A DNA stretch of 34,618 bases. Source: a virus. A program made the translations under genes and the position numbers. This document shows, in pieces, positions 16,267 to 23,497 of the stretch (positions within the stretch are counted from its first letter, which is position 1; the number at the start of each line of letters is the position of its first letter). The DNA lies in IMG/VR virus record IMGVR_UViG_3300027721_000042, positions 1-34,618 of that record; one strand, 5' to 3'. The notes below the pieces were generated by a model. That model was not told the origin of the DNA, ran no database searches, and saw nothing but the letters and a program-made list of their open reading frames with translations.

Positions 16267-17922
16267 TTATACTAACTCCTCTATTATAACTGTTGTGGGA
16301 ACACTACTAGAATTGGTTGCTGCTGTATCCAAAATAATAGCAGTTGTTGGATTTATTGAAAGTGCATCAATACTCCAAGAATTTGCATCCGGTACAGTAC
16401 TTGTTCCAACTACTCTCTTATTAGGTAATGCTTTAACTGACCAAGTAAAAGTTAGTTTAGCATAATCAATAACTTCTGTATTAAAAACAATAGTATTCGT
16501 ATATGCAGGGAGTGTTATAGTTCTTGAAACAAAACCACCTATTGTATAAGTAGAGTCACCTGTAATAACTACAGTTTGTATTCCAGCTAAATTAGTTCCA
16601 GAAATACTCCCCCAACTACAAACTTGTTTGACCATTGTATCGGTAACTTGTAATGATCTTGTCCAAGTTGTTCCAGAACCTGCAAATCCTGCTCCTTGAA
16701 ATACACCCTCTGCTCCAGCAACTAAAGTTGGAGCTGAATATAAGTTTTGATTTGCTGTAATAGTTATAACATGATTTTGTGCAGAAGTACTATCATTTCC
16801 ACCACTTCTTAATCTTGAAGCAGGTTCTGTTACTGTAAGAGTACAAGCTACATGAGCTATATAGATAACTGTTTGTGTTGTAGATATTGCATTATTAGCA
16901 GTTCTTGTAGCGGTTATTCTAAAATTATTTGTGGATATATTATAATTACCTGAAAGTCTTGTAACTGTTTTTGGTGTTTCAACAGTCGTAGCATTTGTTA
17001 TTGTTAAATCTCCATTAGGAGAATCATATAAGACTGTATCATAATTTGTAACTGTATTTACTATTGTAGCTGTTTCACTGTCTTTTAAAGCTCCTTGAGA
17101 TGCTGGATATGTTTTAGTTCCTGTAGAAACAGTAGGATATAGATTATTTAATTTAACTAAATTTGTACCATCTACACTACCATCATCTTCAGTTAAATAA
17201 TAGGTAGACCATGAGCCAGTTGATTTTTGTACTCTTACTTTAGCACCTAAACTTTGAACCGTTGTACCTCTATTTGCTATTACACCTATAACAGTATGAT
17301 TAGTTCCAGATACTACTGAAAATGATTGAGCAGAATAAGCACCATAATCATCAAGTTGTACAGCTATAATTGGTATATCAGATACTATATTTAAAGAGAA
17401 AGTATCTGCTAATTTTAATTCTGTTTGAGTTCCAGGATATCCACCAGTAAAGTTTGCAGAAGATATAACAGGAGGGGAATCTAATGCTATAGTACAAGAA
17501 GTAATTGCTCCATCTTCATGTTCTATTGATAGGTTAGTTTCTCCTGCTAAGTTTATTGCAGTTGATCCTATAAATAGAGGTTTATCTGCTTGAGCTGTAA
17601 GAGTAACTACTTGACTATGTGTTCCCCATCGTAATGACATAATTGGTTTATAATGAGTATTTCCTGTAATTCCTAATGTTGAAACAGTAACTAATTGAGT
17701 ATCACTTACACAAGATTGAAGTACTATTCCATCGCTATCATATACTTTAGTTCCAACATTTCCAGTACTTGTAGGAATTATATCCGTTATAAATGCACCA
17801 CCATTAACTCCTGATACACCTGAAAAAGATACCCATGTAGCATTCTTTCTACCATAAGTAAATCCATCAATAGGGGCTTCTGGAATACCCCCACTAGATA
17901 ATGATGATATTTTAGTACTCAT
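16267..17922 (-). CDS. Large tail/baseplate structural protein (551 aa)
   Basis: A 551-residue protein rich in Thr, Ser, Val and Gly, predicted nearly all beta. The N terminus (MSTKISSLSSGGIPEAPIDG, then FTYGRKNATWVS) resembles the start of phage fibre or collar proteins. The body looks like successive Ig-like or fibronectin-like beta modules (patterns such as TLTVTEPASRLRSGGND, AQNHVITITANQNLYS). It has no enzyme motif. It is the first large gene of the fibre module, 13 bases after the tagged gene at 17936. It could be a fibre base, wedge or adhesin. The exact place in the virion is unknown. Confidence 0.78.
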   Translation of the reverse strand: MSTKISSLSSGGIPEAPIDGFTYGRKNATWVSFSGVSGVNGGAFITDIIPTSTGNVGTKVYDSDGIVLQSCVSDTQLVTVSTLGITGNTHYKPIMSLRWGTHSQVVTLTAQADKPLFIGSTAINLAGETNLSIEHEDGAITSCTIALDSPPVISSANFTGGYPGTQTELKLADTFSLNIVSDIPIIAVQLDDYGAYSAQSFSVVSGTNHTVIGVIANRGTTVQSLGAKVRVQKSTGSWSTYYLTEDDGSVDGTNLVKLNNLYPTVSTGTKTYPASQGALKDSETATIVNTVTNYDTVLYDSPNGDLTITNATTVETPKTVTRLSGNYNISTNNFRITATRTANNAISTTQTVIYIAHVACTLTVTEPASRLRSGGNDSTSAQNHVITITANQNLYSAPTLVAGAEGVFQGAGFAGSGTTWTRSLQVTDTMVKQVCSWGSISGTNLAGIQTVVITGDSTYTIGGFVSRTITLPAYTNTIVFNTEVIDYAKLTFTWSVKALPNKRVVGTSTVPDANSWSIDALSINPTTAIILDTAATNSSSVPTTVIIEELV

Positions 17923-17935
17923 TTAATTCCTTATA

Positions 17936-18247
17936 TTATACTAAAGATTTTCTATATGAGAGAAGTGAACGTAATATGGTTTTAACAACTATTTGTTTTT
18001 TCTTATTCTTTAGATTTTCATCCTCTATATTTTCAAACATAGAATCTAATCCTGTAATCAAAGATTCTCCTATAATATTTCCACTTAAATATGGTTGTGG
18101 TTTAATTTTAGATATAAGTTCAATTATACCTATTAGATTATTTTGAGCTGAACCAATATTATTAACTGTAAATGAAGCTTCATTTATTTTTTCTTTTGTT
18201 TTAACTATAATTTCTTCTTTCTGTATTTGAGATTTGTATCTTTTCAT
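17936..18247 (-). CDS. Tagged small protein (103 aa)
   Basis: A 103-residue protein starting MKRYKSQIQKEEI, carrying the shared N-terminal tag but without the aromatic residue after it. The rest is helical with no known domain. A late-promoter-like motif lies 32 bases upstream, and a terminator for the previous unit lies just beyond that, so this gene heads the long fibre transcription unit. The tag suggests packaging in the head even though the following genes are tail genes. Confidence 0.7.
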   Translation of the reverse strand: MKRYKSQIQKEEIIVKTKEKINEASFTVNNIGSAQNNLIGIIELISKIKPQPYLSGNIIGESLITGLDSMFENIEDENLKNKKKQIVVKTILRSLLSYRKSLV

Positions 18248-18279
18248 TTATGATTTCCTCTTAATTAAAAGTTTATTAT

Positions 18280-18290
18280 ATTATTAGTAA
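18280..18290 (-). promoter_or_regulatory. Late-promoter-like motif
   Basis: The minus strand reads TTACTAATAAT, then ATAATAAA, 32 bases before the ATG at 18247 and just past a strong hairpin terminator. This is the best-placed copy for starting a transcript (the fibre unit). Confidence 0.55.
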
Positions 18291-18300
18291 TCAAAATGCT

Positions 18301-18338
18301 GGAAAATAAAAAACTACCAGATTTTACTTGGTAGTTTT
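18301..18338 (-). terminator. Hairpin terminator
   Basis: A 10-base-pair stem, AAAACTACCA at 18310-18319 with TGGTAGTTTT at 18329-18338 and a 9-base loop, is followed on the minus strand by a T-rich run. It lies between the unit ending at 18417 and the fibre unit that starts at 18247. Confidence 0.8.
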
Positions 18339-18416
18339 GTAGTGAATAACCTTGTCGGGTATTTCATTTAACCTGCACTTTCGGTGCAATATATAGATAT
18401 AGACCTCGGTGAAGTC
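18339..18416 (-). other. Structured non-coding leader/trailer with hairpins
   Basis: This stretch follows the stop of the gene at 18417 and precedes the terminator. On the minus strand it can fold AGACTTC-ACC-GAGGTCT (7 pairs, using one G-U that exists only on this strand, partly overlapping the stop codon) and TGCAC-CGAAA-GTGCA. A weaker AATACC/GGTTATT pairing follows. No reading frame with a ribosome site is present. It could be a stable mRNA end, a processing site or a small RNA. The function is unknown. Confidence 0.4.
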
Positions 18417-18797
18417 TTATCTTAAACTGGGACGATAAGAAATAAATTCTACAATTAAATCTGATGTTGATGTAGCTTCGTATCCTTTTACAATAAATTT
18501 ATAACATCTACCTAAAGATGTAAAATTATCTTGTAATACATTATTATTTGGAAGTCTTACAAAAGTAAATAAAGAGGGATCTGCTACATATTCTGCATAT
18601 TCTTCTGCTGAAGAAACAAGTTGCCATTCTACCCCTGCTGCACAATCATTTATTATTTGAATTTCTATAGGATATAAATATCTTACATCAGTATTTCCTA
18701 TAGGAGAAGTAATAGTTTTAGTTAATTCAACATCTAATACAACTGCTGTCATAGCATTTATTTGAGCAGATGTTATAATAAACCTTTTATTTATCAT
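18417..18797 (-). CDS. Small beta-rich structural protein, paralogue A (126 aa)
   Basis: A 126-residue protein (MINKRFIITSAQINAMTAVV) with alternating hydrophobic strands. It has the same length and layout as the protein at 19375-19755: both start with Lys-(Lys/Arg)-Phe-(Thr/Ile), have YPI or YPN after an R-x-x-Y-P-like turn near residue 40, an E-E/E-Y...D segment near 65, and an (I/E)(G/S)YxP end. They appear to be duplicates. Its start overlaps the stop of the coiled-coil gene (ATGA). It is probably a virion protein. No family is recognised. Confidence 0.7.
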   Translation of the reverse strand: MINKRFIITSAQINAMTAVVLDVELTKTITSPIGNTDVRYLYPIEIQIINDCAAGVEWQLVSSAEEYAEYVADPSLFTFVRLPNNNVLQDNFTSLGRCYKFIVKGYEATSTSDLIVEFISYRPSLR

Positions 18798-19369
18798 TTA
18801 TGAAATAACCTTCTAAAGAATCCTTTTTTAGTTTCTTTAATTTCTTTAATTTCTAAATTTTCATTAACTTCTATTTTTGGTTTTTTTAGTTCTATTATTT
18901 CATTTTCTAATTCTGTAATTTTATTGAATATTTTTTCTAAATTTACATTAGAATCTAAATCACATACAGTCATAAAATTACTTGTTTCTAGTATTTTTTG
19001 TTGTTGAGTTACTTCTTTAATTTGTTCTAATATTCTATATTCTATAGCAATTATATTACATTTAATATCTTCTAATGCTGTAGAAAGATCTATTATATCA
19101 AGTTGAAGAAAGGTTGACATTTCTTGTAATCTTTTTCCATAATCATCATTCATATCTCTATAATTATTTAAAAAGAATTCATTTAGAAAATCTATTCTAA
19201 ATGAAAGATCTTTTAAAGATACTTCTATAGGAATAAATTTTTCAAGACAAATATCATCTACTTGAGATATAGTTTTTGTTTTTACATCTATGCCTATATT
19301 ATCAATTTTAGAATATAAGTTTTTAAATTCATCTTCATAAATAGGTATTACTTTAAATAATTCATCCAT
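18794..19369 (-). CDS. Coiled-coil protein (191 aa)
   Basis: I start it at ATG 19369 (MDELFKVIPIYEDEF). The frame extends 20 codons further up, but that part lies over the end of the previous gene. The 191-residue protein is almost all charged helix with heptad-like Leu/Ile spacing, for example KIFNKITELENEIIELKKP. It ends in a short basic tail, GFFRRLFHK, that could be amphipathic. It sits between two paralogous beta-rich genes and overlaps the second by 4 bases. A structural or connector role is likely. Confidence 0.68.
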   Translation of the reverse strand: MDELFKVIPIYEDEFKNLYSKIDNIGIDVKTKTISQVDDICLEKFIPIEVSLKDLSFRIDFLNEFFLNNYRDMNDDYGKRLQEMSTFLQLDIIDLSTALEDIKCNIIAIEYRILEQIKEVTQQQKILETSNFMTVCDLDSNVNLEKIFNKITELENEIIELKKPKIEVNENLEIKEIKETKKGFFRRLFHK

Positions 19370-19374
19370 TTCAA

Positions 19375-19755
19375 TTAAAATCCTTTTGGCTGATAACCAA
19401 TACAATCTATAGTAAGAGCAACGGAACAAGTTCCTGAAGGTGATACAACTGCTATTTTATATGCTGTAGGTAAAAGACTTTGTGTAGTTAATGATACTGC
19501 TGTATTATTTAGAATAGTAAACATATCATAATTAGTTGAATCTAAAACATAATCATCATATTCTCCTTGTGAACTAAATATATTAGCAAGAATATCTTGA
19601 CCTGTTTTATTTATAAATTGAACTTTATTAGGATAATTTCTTCTAGTTTCTACTGTGCCTGATGTAGAACTTTGTAGATCTAAATATGTATCTATTATTT
19701 GTATTGCATGAGTATCAAGATTTGTAGTTGATACAGTAAATTTTTTATTTTTCAT
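19375..19755 (-). CDS. Small beta-rich structural protein, paralogue B (126 aa)
   Basis: A 126-residue protein (MKNKKFTVSTTNLDTHAIQI) with the same length and strand pattern as the protein at 18417-18797, for example RRNYPNKVQFINKTG against RYLYPIEIQIINDCA. The pair probably arose by duplication with the coiled-coil gene between them. A late-promoter-like motif lies 33 bases upstream, so it heads a three-gene unit that ends at the terminator near 18310. It has no signal peptide or catalytic motif. Confidence 0.7.
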   Translation of the reverse strand: MKNKKFTVSTTNLDTHAIQIIDTYLDLQSSTSGTVETRRNYPNKVQFINKTGQDILANIFSSQGEYDDYVLDSTNYDMFTILNNTAVSLTTQSLLPTAYKIAVVSPSGTCSVALTIDCIGYQPKGF

Positions 19756-19788
19756 TTTTTATATAGTCCTCTTTATACTTAATAATTA

Positions 19789-19799
19789 TATATTAGTAT
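19789..19799 (-). promoter_or_regulatory. Late-promoter-like motif
   Basis: The minus strand reads ATACTAATATA, then TAATTATTAAG, 33 bases before the ATG at 19755. It is the most diverged of the seven copies (last bases TA instead of AT or AA). Confidence 0.42.
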
Positions 19800-19814
19800 T
19801 TTTTAATATAAAAG

Positions 19815-19961
19815 TTAATTTTGATCAAAATCAATTTTTCTATTTAATTCTTTTATTCTTGCAATAGTCTCATGATATTCTTCTAGTTGATCTATATGAA
19901 TAGCATAATCTTTAGTAATATGTTTTAACTTCTCATATTCTTTGTTTAATTGTTCTTTCAT
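19815..19961 (-). CDS. Small helical protein (48 aa)
   Basis: A 48-residue frame, MKEQLNKEYEKLKHITKDYA onward, from ATG 19961 to TAA 19815. It is highly charged and probably one coiled coil. Its ATG overlaps the TGA of the ParB-domain gene upstream (ATGA), which supports real, coupled translation. No tag and no domain. It is the last gene of the tagged-gene unit before the late-promoter-like motif at 19789. Confidence 0.65.
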   Translation of the reverse strand: MKEQLNKEYEKLKHITKDYAIHIDQLEEYHETIARIKELNRKIDFDQN

Positions 19962-21160
19962 TTTTTAGTTAAACCCATATATTTCTTAATCATTTGCCTC
20001 ATTTGAGGTATATAGAACTTTATTGAATTTACAACTCCAGCAGTATGCTTGTCAAGAAATTGGTCTGAATTATGGTAGTCATTCCAATGTTTAGGTTCTA
20101 TGTCTGTAGGGTATAAAGAAGCATCGAACATACCCATATTATAATTCATCCCCATCCAATGAAATGCGGGTACATTAGACCATATTTGAATATCACAAAC
20201 ATTAAAGACATCTTCTATATCTTTATTTGTAAAGTCACCGTTCGGTTTAGTGTGTAGTAATTTAAAAAAATCTAAAATTTTAATTTCAATAGTGTACACT
20301 CTAGCAGATTTTAAAGAAAAATCTGCTTTAGGATCAACTACTTTCATTGGAGTTCCTTTATCATATTTAGGTGTTCTTTTTGTTTTCCATACAAAAATTA
20401 TATAGTCTTGTTTTTTATTTACTTTCATACTTTTTAATTTTGTATGTGTAGTAGGAGCACCCATAAGTTTATTTGTTTCTTTTGCAAATCCTTTAGTAAA
20501 ATCTGACATAGAAGCCTTCTTCATTAAATCAGTAAATCTAAGATTTTCACTAAACTTAGATTCTTGTATAAGTCTAAATTTTGTACCACTAATTTCTTTA
20601 CCGGTATCTGTTACTAATATCAAATCCCCTTTTTCATTAACATACGAATGATCATATATAGCTTGTTTATTTTTAAATTTTCCATATTTAAAAGGCATTC
20701 CTTTTTCTAGTGGTATTACTATATCTTCATTCATTTGTTTTTTAAGTTTGATGATATCATCTATACTTTTAAATCCTAGTGCTAGTATGGGATTATCTTT
20801 TATGTCTTCTATTTTTACATCTATATTTTTTAATTTTAATTCTTTAGCATAACCGTATCTATGATGTCCATCTTCTATATAAAATTTACCTTTATTATAT
20901 GATACTTCAATTGGGGGTAGTTTACTAAAAGGTTTATTTTTAAAATAATCCTTCATACTAAATCCAGTAACATTATCCATATCACCTTTATACTTTATTT
21001 TAATATTTTTTAAAGGTATAGATATAATATCATCTTGACTAAATCCAAAGGCTATTTTATCCCAATCATAATTAACTATTTGAGATACTGATAAATCTTT
21101 TATTATGCTCTTTATTTTATCAATATCTATATCTTCAAAGAATGGTTTATATCTTTCCAT
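19958..21160 (-). CDS. Tagged ParB-like domain protein (400 aa)
   Basis: A 400-residue protein starting MERYKPFFEDID, a clear tag copy with Lys2 changed to Glu. Residues about 40-115 hold a ParB/sulfiredoxin-type domain: SIPLKNIKIKY, LPPIEVSYNKGKFYI, then DGHHRYGYAKEL with Gly98-His-His-Arg-Tyr102. In other proteins such domains bind or cut DNA or hydrolyse nucleotides. Residues about 210-395 form a second conserved region (WSNVPAFHWMGMNYNMGMFD, ASLYPTDIEPKHWNDY, FLDKHTAG) that I recall from uncharacterised structural proteins of large myoviruses. Tag plus both domains suggest a DNA-related protein carried in the capsid. It is followed by a coupled 48-residue gene. Confidence 0.82.
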   Translation of the reverse strand: MERYKPFFEDIDIDKIKSIIKDLSVSQIVNYDWDKIAFGFSQDDIISIPLKNIKIKYKGDMDNVTGFSMKDYFKNKPFSKLPPIEVSYNKGKFYIEDGHHRYGYAKELKLKNIDVKIEDIKDNPILALGFKSIDDIIKLKKQMNEDIVIPLEKGMPFKYGKFKNKQAIYDHSYVNEKGDLILVTDTGKEISGTKFRLIQESKFSENLRFTDLMKKASMSDFTKGFAKETNKLMGAPTTHTKLKSMKVNKKQDYIIFVWKTKRTPKYDKGTPMKVVDPKADFSLKSARVYTIEIKILDFFKLLHTKPNGDFTNKDIEDVFNVCDIQIWSNVPAFHWMGMNYNMGMFDASLYPTDIEPKHWNDYHNSDQFLDKHTAGVVNSIKFYIPQMRQMIKKYMGLTKK

Positions 21161-21418
21161 TTATTTAACCCATATCCAATAATAATCATCTATATGTTTC
21201 TCAACTCGTAGCCCTTTCTGTTTTAATAAAGATAATACCCTGTAAGTATTTCTACTTGAATCCGGAATATATGTATATAGAATATTTCTTTTTTGATTTA
21301 ATCTATCGGTAGGATTATTAACTAATTCTACATTTAACTGATCTTTAATAAAATCAACAATATCTTTTTTATTTTTTATTATTTTATTATCTTCAAAGAA
21401 TGGTTCATATCGTTGCAT
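21161..21418 (-). CDS. Tagged small protein (85 aa)
   Basis: The start is set at ATG 21418 so that the protein begins MQRYEPFFEDNK, matching the tag and especially the next gene (MERYKPFFED). The frame continues 8 codons upstream inside the previous gene. The 85-residue protein has a helical middle (KKDIVDFIKDQLNVEL) and a possible small winged-helix or DNA-binding-like end (TYRVLSLLKQKGLRVEK, then DDYYWIWVK). No family can be named. It is the middle gene of three adjacent genes that each carry RY(K/E)PF. A packaged role is inferred from the tag. Confidence 0.72.
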   Translation of the reverse strand: MQRYEPFFEDNKIIKNKKDIVDFIKDQLNVELVNNPTDRLNQKRNILYTYIPDSSRNTYRVLSLLKQKGLRVEKHIDDYYWIWVK

Positions 21419-21614
21419 TATATCTACACTCACTAAGTTCATTTATAGCATGTTTAAGTTCTTCATTTTTAGTTGCATGATATCTGTCTTGTAAAATGAG
21501 TATAACCATAGTAAGATCTTGTAATGACATTTCAAGTCTTCCTAAATGAATTTTATACTTTTTACATTTAATATATTTTTGTATAATTTTCTGAGTTTCA
21601 CTGGTTATATACAT
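21405..21614 (-). CDS. Small helical protein (69 aa)
   Basis: A 69-residue protein (MYITSETQKIIQKYIKCKKY), basic in the first half and helical throughout, with no tag and no known domain. Its ATG overlaps the stop of the gene before it (TAATG), and its own end overlaps the start of the next tagged gene by 14 bases. It is therefore embedded in the unit and probably co-translated. The function is unknown. Confidence 0.65.
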   Translation of the reverse strand: MYITSETQKIIQKYIKCKKYKIHLGRLEMSLQDLTMVILILQDRYHATKNEELKHAINELSECRYNATI

Positions 21615-21787
21615 TATTCCTCTGAAAAATTAAATGGCTTATATCTCTCAGATATAACTTTTTCTTCTACAGTTTCCCAATCTTTATCCCATACCCATTT
21701 GAATTTTTCAGGGGTATCCGCTTTGGTATTATATTGCCCTCTTTTAGCAAAAATAAATTTCTGCTGCTGTCTGCTTGATGATGGCAT
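21614..21787 (-). CDS. Small protein with the tag motif at its C terminus (57 aa)
   Basis: A 57-residue frame from ATG 21787 to TAA 21614. The N-terminal part (MPSSSRQQQKFIFAKRGQYN, then a Trp-rich KFKWVWDKDWE) resembles a small protein found in many large phages that starts with a Q-x-K-(F/Y)-(I/L)-F-A-K pattern and has no known function. The last residues are ISERYKPFNFSEE, a close match to the tag (compare MERYKPFFED) but at the C terminus. It has no N-terminal tag. The stop overlaps the next ATG. The C-terminal copy may be a targeting or cleavage signal in reverse position. Confidence 0.7.
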   Translation of the reverse strand: MPSSSRQQQKFIFAKRGQYNTKADTPEKFKWVWDKDWETVEEKVISERYKPFNFSEE

Positions 21788-21789
21788 AA

Positions 21790-22011
21790 TTATTGACCTT
21801 TTATAGCGTCTAGTTGAAGTTTCTTTTTAACTATTTTATTTTCTATACTATTGATTTGATTTTTTATTTTTTGTTTATCTTCTAATGACATATTTTCTGT
21901 ATTAGATGATTTATCTCTTAGTTTTGTTATTTGATCTTGAAAATCTTTTATTTGAGATTGTATTGTTTCTTTTTCATCCTCTTTAAAAAATGATTTATAT
22001 CGTTTTGTCAT
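21790..22011 (-). CDS. Tagged coiled-coil protein (73 aa)
   Basis: A 73-residue protein starting MTKRYKSFFKEDEKE, with the tag shifted by one residue (a Thr inserted after Met). The rest is one long charged coiled coil (IKDFQDQITKLRDKS, KQKIKNQINSIENKI). Small, highly helical, tagged proteins are what internal head proteins of T4-like phages look like. A late-promoter-like motif lies 22 bases upstream and a terminator lies just beyond it, so this gene heads the unit that includes the ParB-domain protein. Confidence 0.75.
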   Translation of the reverse strand: MTKRYKSFFKEDEKETIQSQIKDFQDQITKLRDKSSNTENMSLEDKQKIKNQINSIENKIVKKKLQLDAIKGQ

Positions 22012-22033
22012 ATAATTACCTCAAATAATTTTA

Positions 22034-22044
22034 ATTATTAGTAA
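22034..22044 (-). promoter_or_regulatory. Late-promoter-like motif
   Basis: The minus strand reads TTACTAATAAT, then TAAAATTATT, 22 bases before the ATG at 22011 and 5 bases past the terminator hairpin. It is placed as expected for a promoter of the next unit. Confidence 0.52.
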
Positions 22045-22048
22045 ACAA

Positions 22049-22076
22049 AAATCCCTAGATTTTTTTCTAGGGATTT
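22049..22076 (-). terminator. Hairpin terminator after Hsp20 gene
   Basis: AAATCCCTAG at 22049-22058 pairs with CTAGGGATTT at 22067-22076, extended by one A-T pair inside, with a short A/T loop. On the minus strand the stem ends in TTTTTG. It lies 32 bases after the Hsp20 stop codon. Confidence 0.8.
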
Positions 22077-22108
22077 AAGAACTCATTTTACACATGGTAG
22101 ATGAGATA

Positions 22109-22642
22109 TTATTTGTTAATTTTGAATTCTTGTTTTATAGGTTTACATTCTTCTTTCATTGGTATAAAAATTGACAATATACCCCTGCTTATTTTAGCTT
22201 CTAGTTTATCAAAATCCCATTTAGTGCTGCCTTGATAAGATACCGAGAAATCTCTTTCAGCAATATTTCTATAGAAATATTTTCTCTTGCATTCTTTATC
22301 TTTGTTTTGTTTCCCTTCTACAATTAGTTTAAGATCATCTCTTTTTACAGAAATTTCTTCTTCAGAAAATCCTGAGACAGCAATTTCTATTATTGAATTC
22401 ATATCTTCATCTACATAATAATTACTTACAGGGTAAGTTGGTGTGTAAATGGTAGGATAAGTAAATTCTTCTACAAGTTGCCAAAAATTATCTTTTACTT
22501 TTGGGAAACTGTAATAAGTAAAATCACATACCGATGTTCCTGAAGTAGATGAAGGTGATGTGATAGTATAGATTGAATCTACTACATCATTGAAAATACT
22601 GGAGAGACTTACTGAATTTTGAGAATAATTGTGTTTAGACAT
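22109..22642 (-). CDS. Hsp20 / alpha-crystallin small heat-shock protein
   Basis: A 177-residue protein read from ATG 22642 (MSKHNYSQNS), with AAAGAGG just before it. A longer frame from 22663 would read through that ribosome site and spell a false KRYK. The alpha-crystallin domain covers residues about 76-158: YYVDEDMNSIIEIAVSGFSE, LKLIVEGKQ, and the family signature AKISRGILSIFIP (A-x-x-x-x-G-x-L). Small heat-shock proteins hold unfolded proteins. Phage copies, as in T4-like cyanophages, are late genes thought to help assembly. It stands alone between a late-type motif at 22720 and a terminator. Confidence 0.9.
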   Translation of the reverse strand: MSKHNYSQNSVSLSSIFNDVVDSIYTITSPSSTSGTSVCDFTYYSFPKVKDNFWQLVEEFTYPTIYTPTYPVSNYYVDEDMNSIIEIAVSGFSEEEISVKRDDLKLIVEGKQNKDKECKRKYFYRNIAERDFSVSYQGSTKWDFDKLEAKISRGILSIFIPMKEECKPIKQEFKINK

Positions 22643-22716
22643 TTTGTACCTCTTTAGTGCCATTAAAGGTCACTGTAAATTATATTTCTAACCCCTTTAG
22701 GTATTAGATGCAACAT

Positions 22717-22875
22717 TTATTTATTAGTATTTTTAATTTCTTTAAGTTTATAACTTTCAACTTTTTCAAAGATTCTCTTACATTTATAACATTCATATGA
22801 TTCAACTTTCATGGAAGCAATTACATAGCCACTTTTGAAAATTAAATTTTCACCACATTTACATATGTAACTCAT
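22717..22875 (-). CDS. Small zinc-ribbon protein (52 aa)
   Basis: A 52-residue frame from ATG 22875 to TAA 22717, starting MSYICKCGENLIFKSG. CxC at residues 5-7 and CxxC in SYECYKCKRIF form a likely single zinc ribbon. The start overlaps the stop of the gene upstream (ATGA), so it is translated in a coupled way. Small zinc ribbons of this kind are common and mostly unexplained in large phages. Its last codons carry the late-promoter-like motif of the following Hsp20 gene. Confidence 0.72.
   Translation of the reverse strand: MSYICKCGENLIFKSGYVIASMKVESYECYKCKRIFEKVESYKLKEIKNTNK
22720..22730 (-). promoter_or_regulatory. Late-promoter-like motif (Hsp20)
   Basis: The minus strand reads ATACTAATAAA, 77 bases before the Hsp20 ATG and overlapping the stop region of the small zinc-ribbon gene. 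The distance is longer than for the other copies. A TATAAT within the leader near 22677-22685 is an alternative -10 element. Confidence 0.4.
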
Positions 22876-23324
22876 TTCGACTCCTTGAATGCAAGTTTAT
22901 TATTAACTTCTACACATTCAAATACTTTTGGATTTCTAAGAATTTCGCCAGCTATATCACGTAATAATAGCAGACTACCACTTACAGGTCTCATCATAGC
23001 TGTACTAAGTTGTAAAGGAGGGGTTAATTTCATAGGTTTTAAATGTGTATGTACTGCTTTTCTTTTTACTTTTCCAAACCAAGTAGATTTTATATTTTTT
23101 ACTCTAACAGCACTTAAATTTACATTAGGATATTTACTGTTGAAAGTAATTAGATAAATCGGCAATCCAATTCCAATTACTTTCTGTATAGTAACATTCC
23201 TTCCAAAGCGACTTAGCCCAAGGTCTGCCTGCAACTGCCGACCTGCCGACATTAAAAATTCATCCGTAGTGTAGTCGTGAATCGGATTGAATGAGAATTC
23301 TGGTTCGGTTTCTATGAGTTTCAT
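22872..23324 (-). CDS. Unknown basic protein (150 aa)
   Basis: A 150-residue protein of unknown family (MKLIETEPEFSFNPIHDY). The middle is basic and beta-rich (NLSAVRVKNIKSTWFGKVKR, HTHLKPMKLTPPL). It has no tag, signal peptide, cysteine cluster or clear catalytic motif. It is coupled by ATGA overlaps to a coiled-coil gene upstream and a zinc-ribbon gene downstream. Base composition is slightly richer in G and C than its neighbours around 23150-23300. The function is not inferable. Confidence 0.68.
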   Translation of the reverse strand: MKLIETEPEFSFNPIHDYTTDEFLMSAGRQLQADLGLSRFGRNVTIQKVIGIGLPIYLITFNSKYPNVNLSAVRVKNIKSTWFGKVKRKAVHTHLKPMKLTPPLQLSTAMMRPVSGSLLLLRDIAGEILRNPKVFECVEVNNKLAFKESK

Positions 23325-23497
23325 TTTCCACCCATTTGAAATTTTTTAATTTTATTTTTGAGTAGATTTATTTCTAAAAGAATATTTCCATAAGCAGTTA
23401 TAAGACCTTTATTTTTTGCATCTAAGGCTTCATTTTCTTTTTTCTTTATTGATTTTTCAAGTTTTTCTAATTCCTTTAATTCTTTAATTTGACTCAT
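23321..23497 (-). CDS. Small coiled-coil protein (58 aa)
   Basis: A 58-residue frame from ATG 23497 to TGA 23321 (MSQIKELKELEKLEKSIKKK onward), nearly all Lys/Glu/Leu coiled coil, with AGGTATAAATG as start context. The stop overlaps the next ATG (ATGA). It follows the tagged metallopeptidase gene directly. It may be a small scaffold or partner protein. No family is recognised. Confidence 0.68.
   Translation of the reverse strand: MSQIKELKELEKLEKSIKKKENEALDAKNKGLITAYGNILLEINLLKNKIKKFQMGGK

Noticed and set aside
22643-22663. Upstream start giving the Hsp20 protein an N-terminal MALKRYK, which looks like the tag.
   Set aside because: The KRYK here is encoded by AAG AGG TAC AAA, which is the ribosome site (AAAGAGG) for ATG 22642. 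Hsp20 proteins need no such extension, so it is a coincidence.
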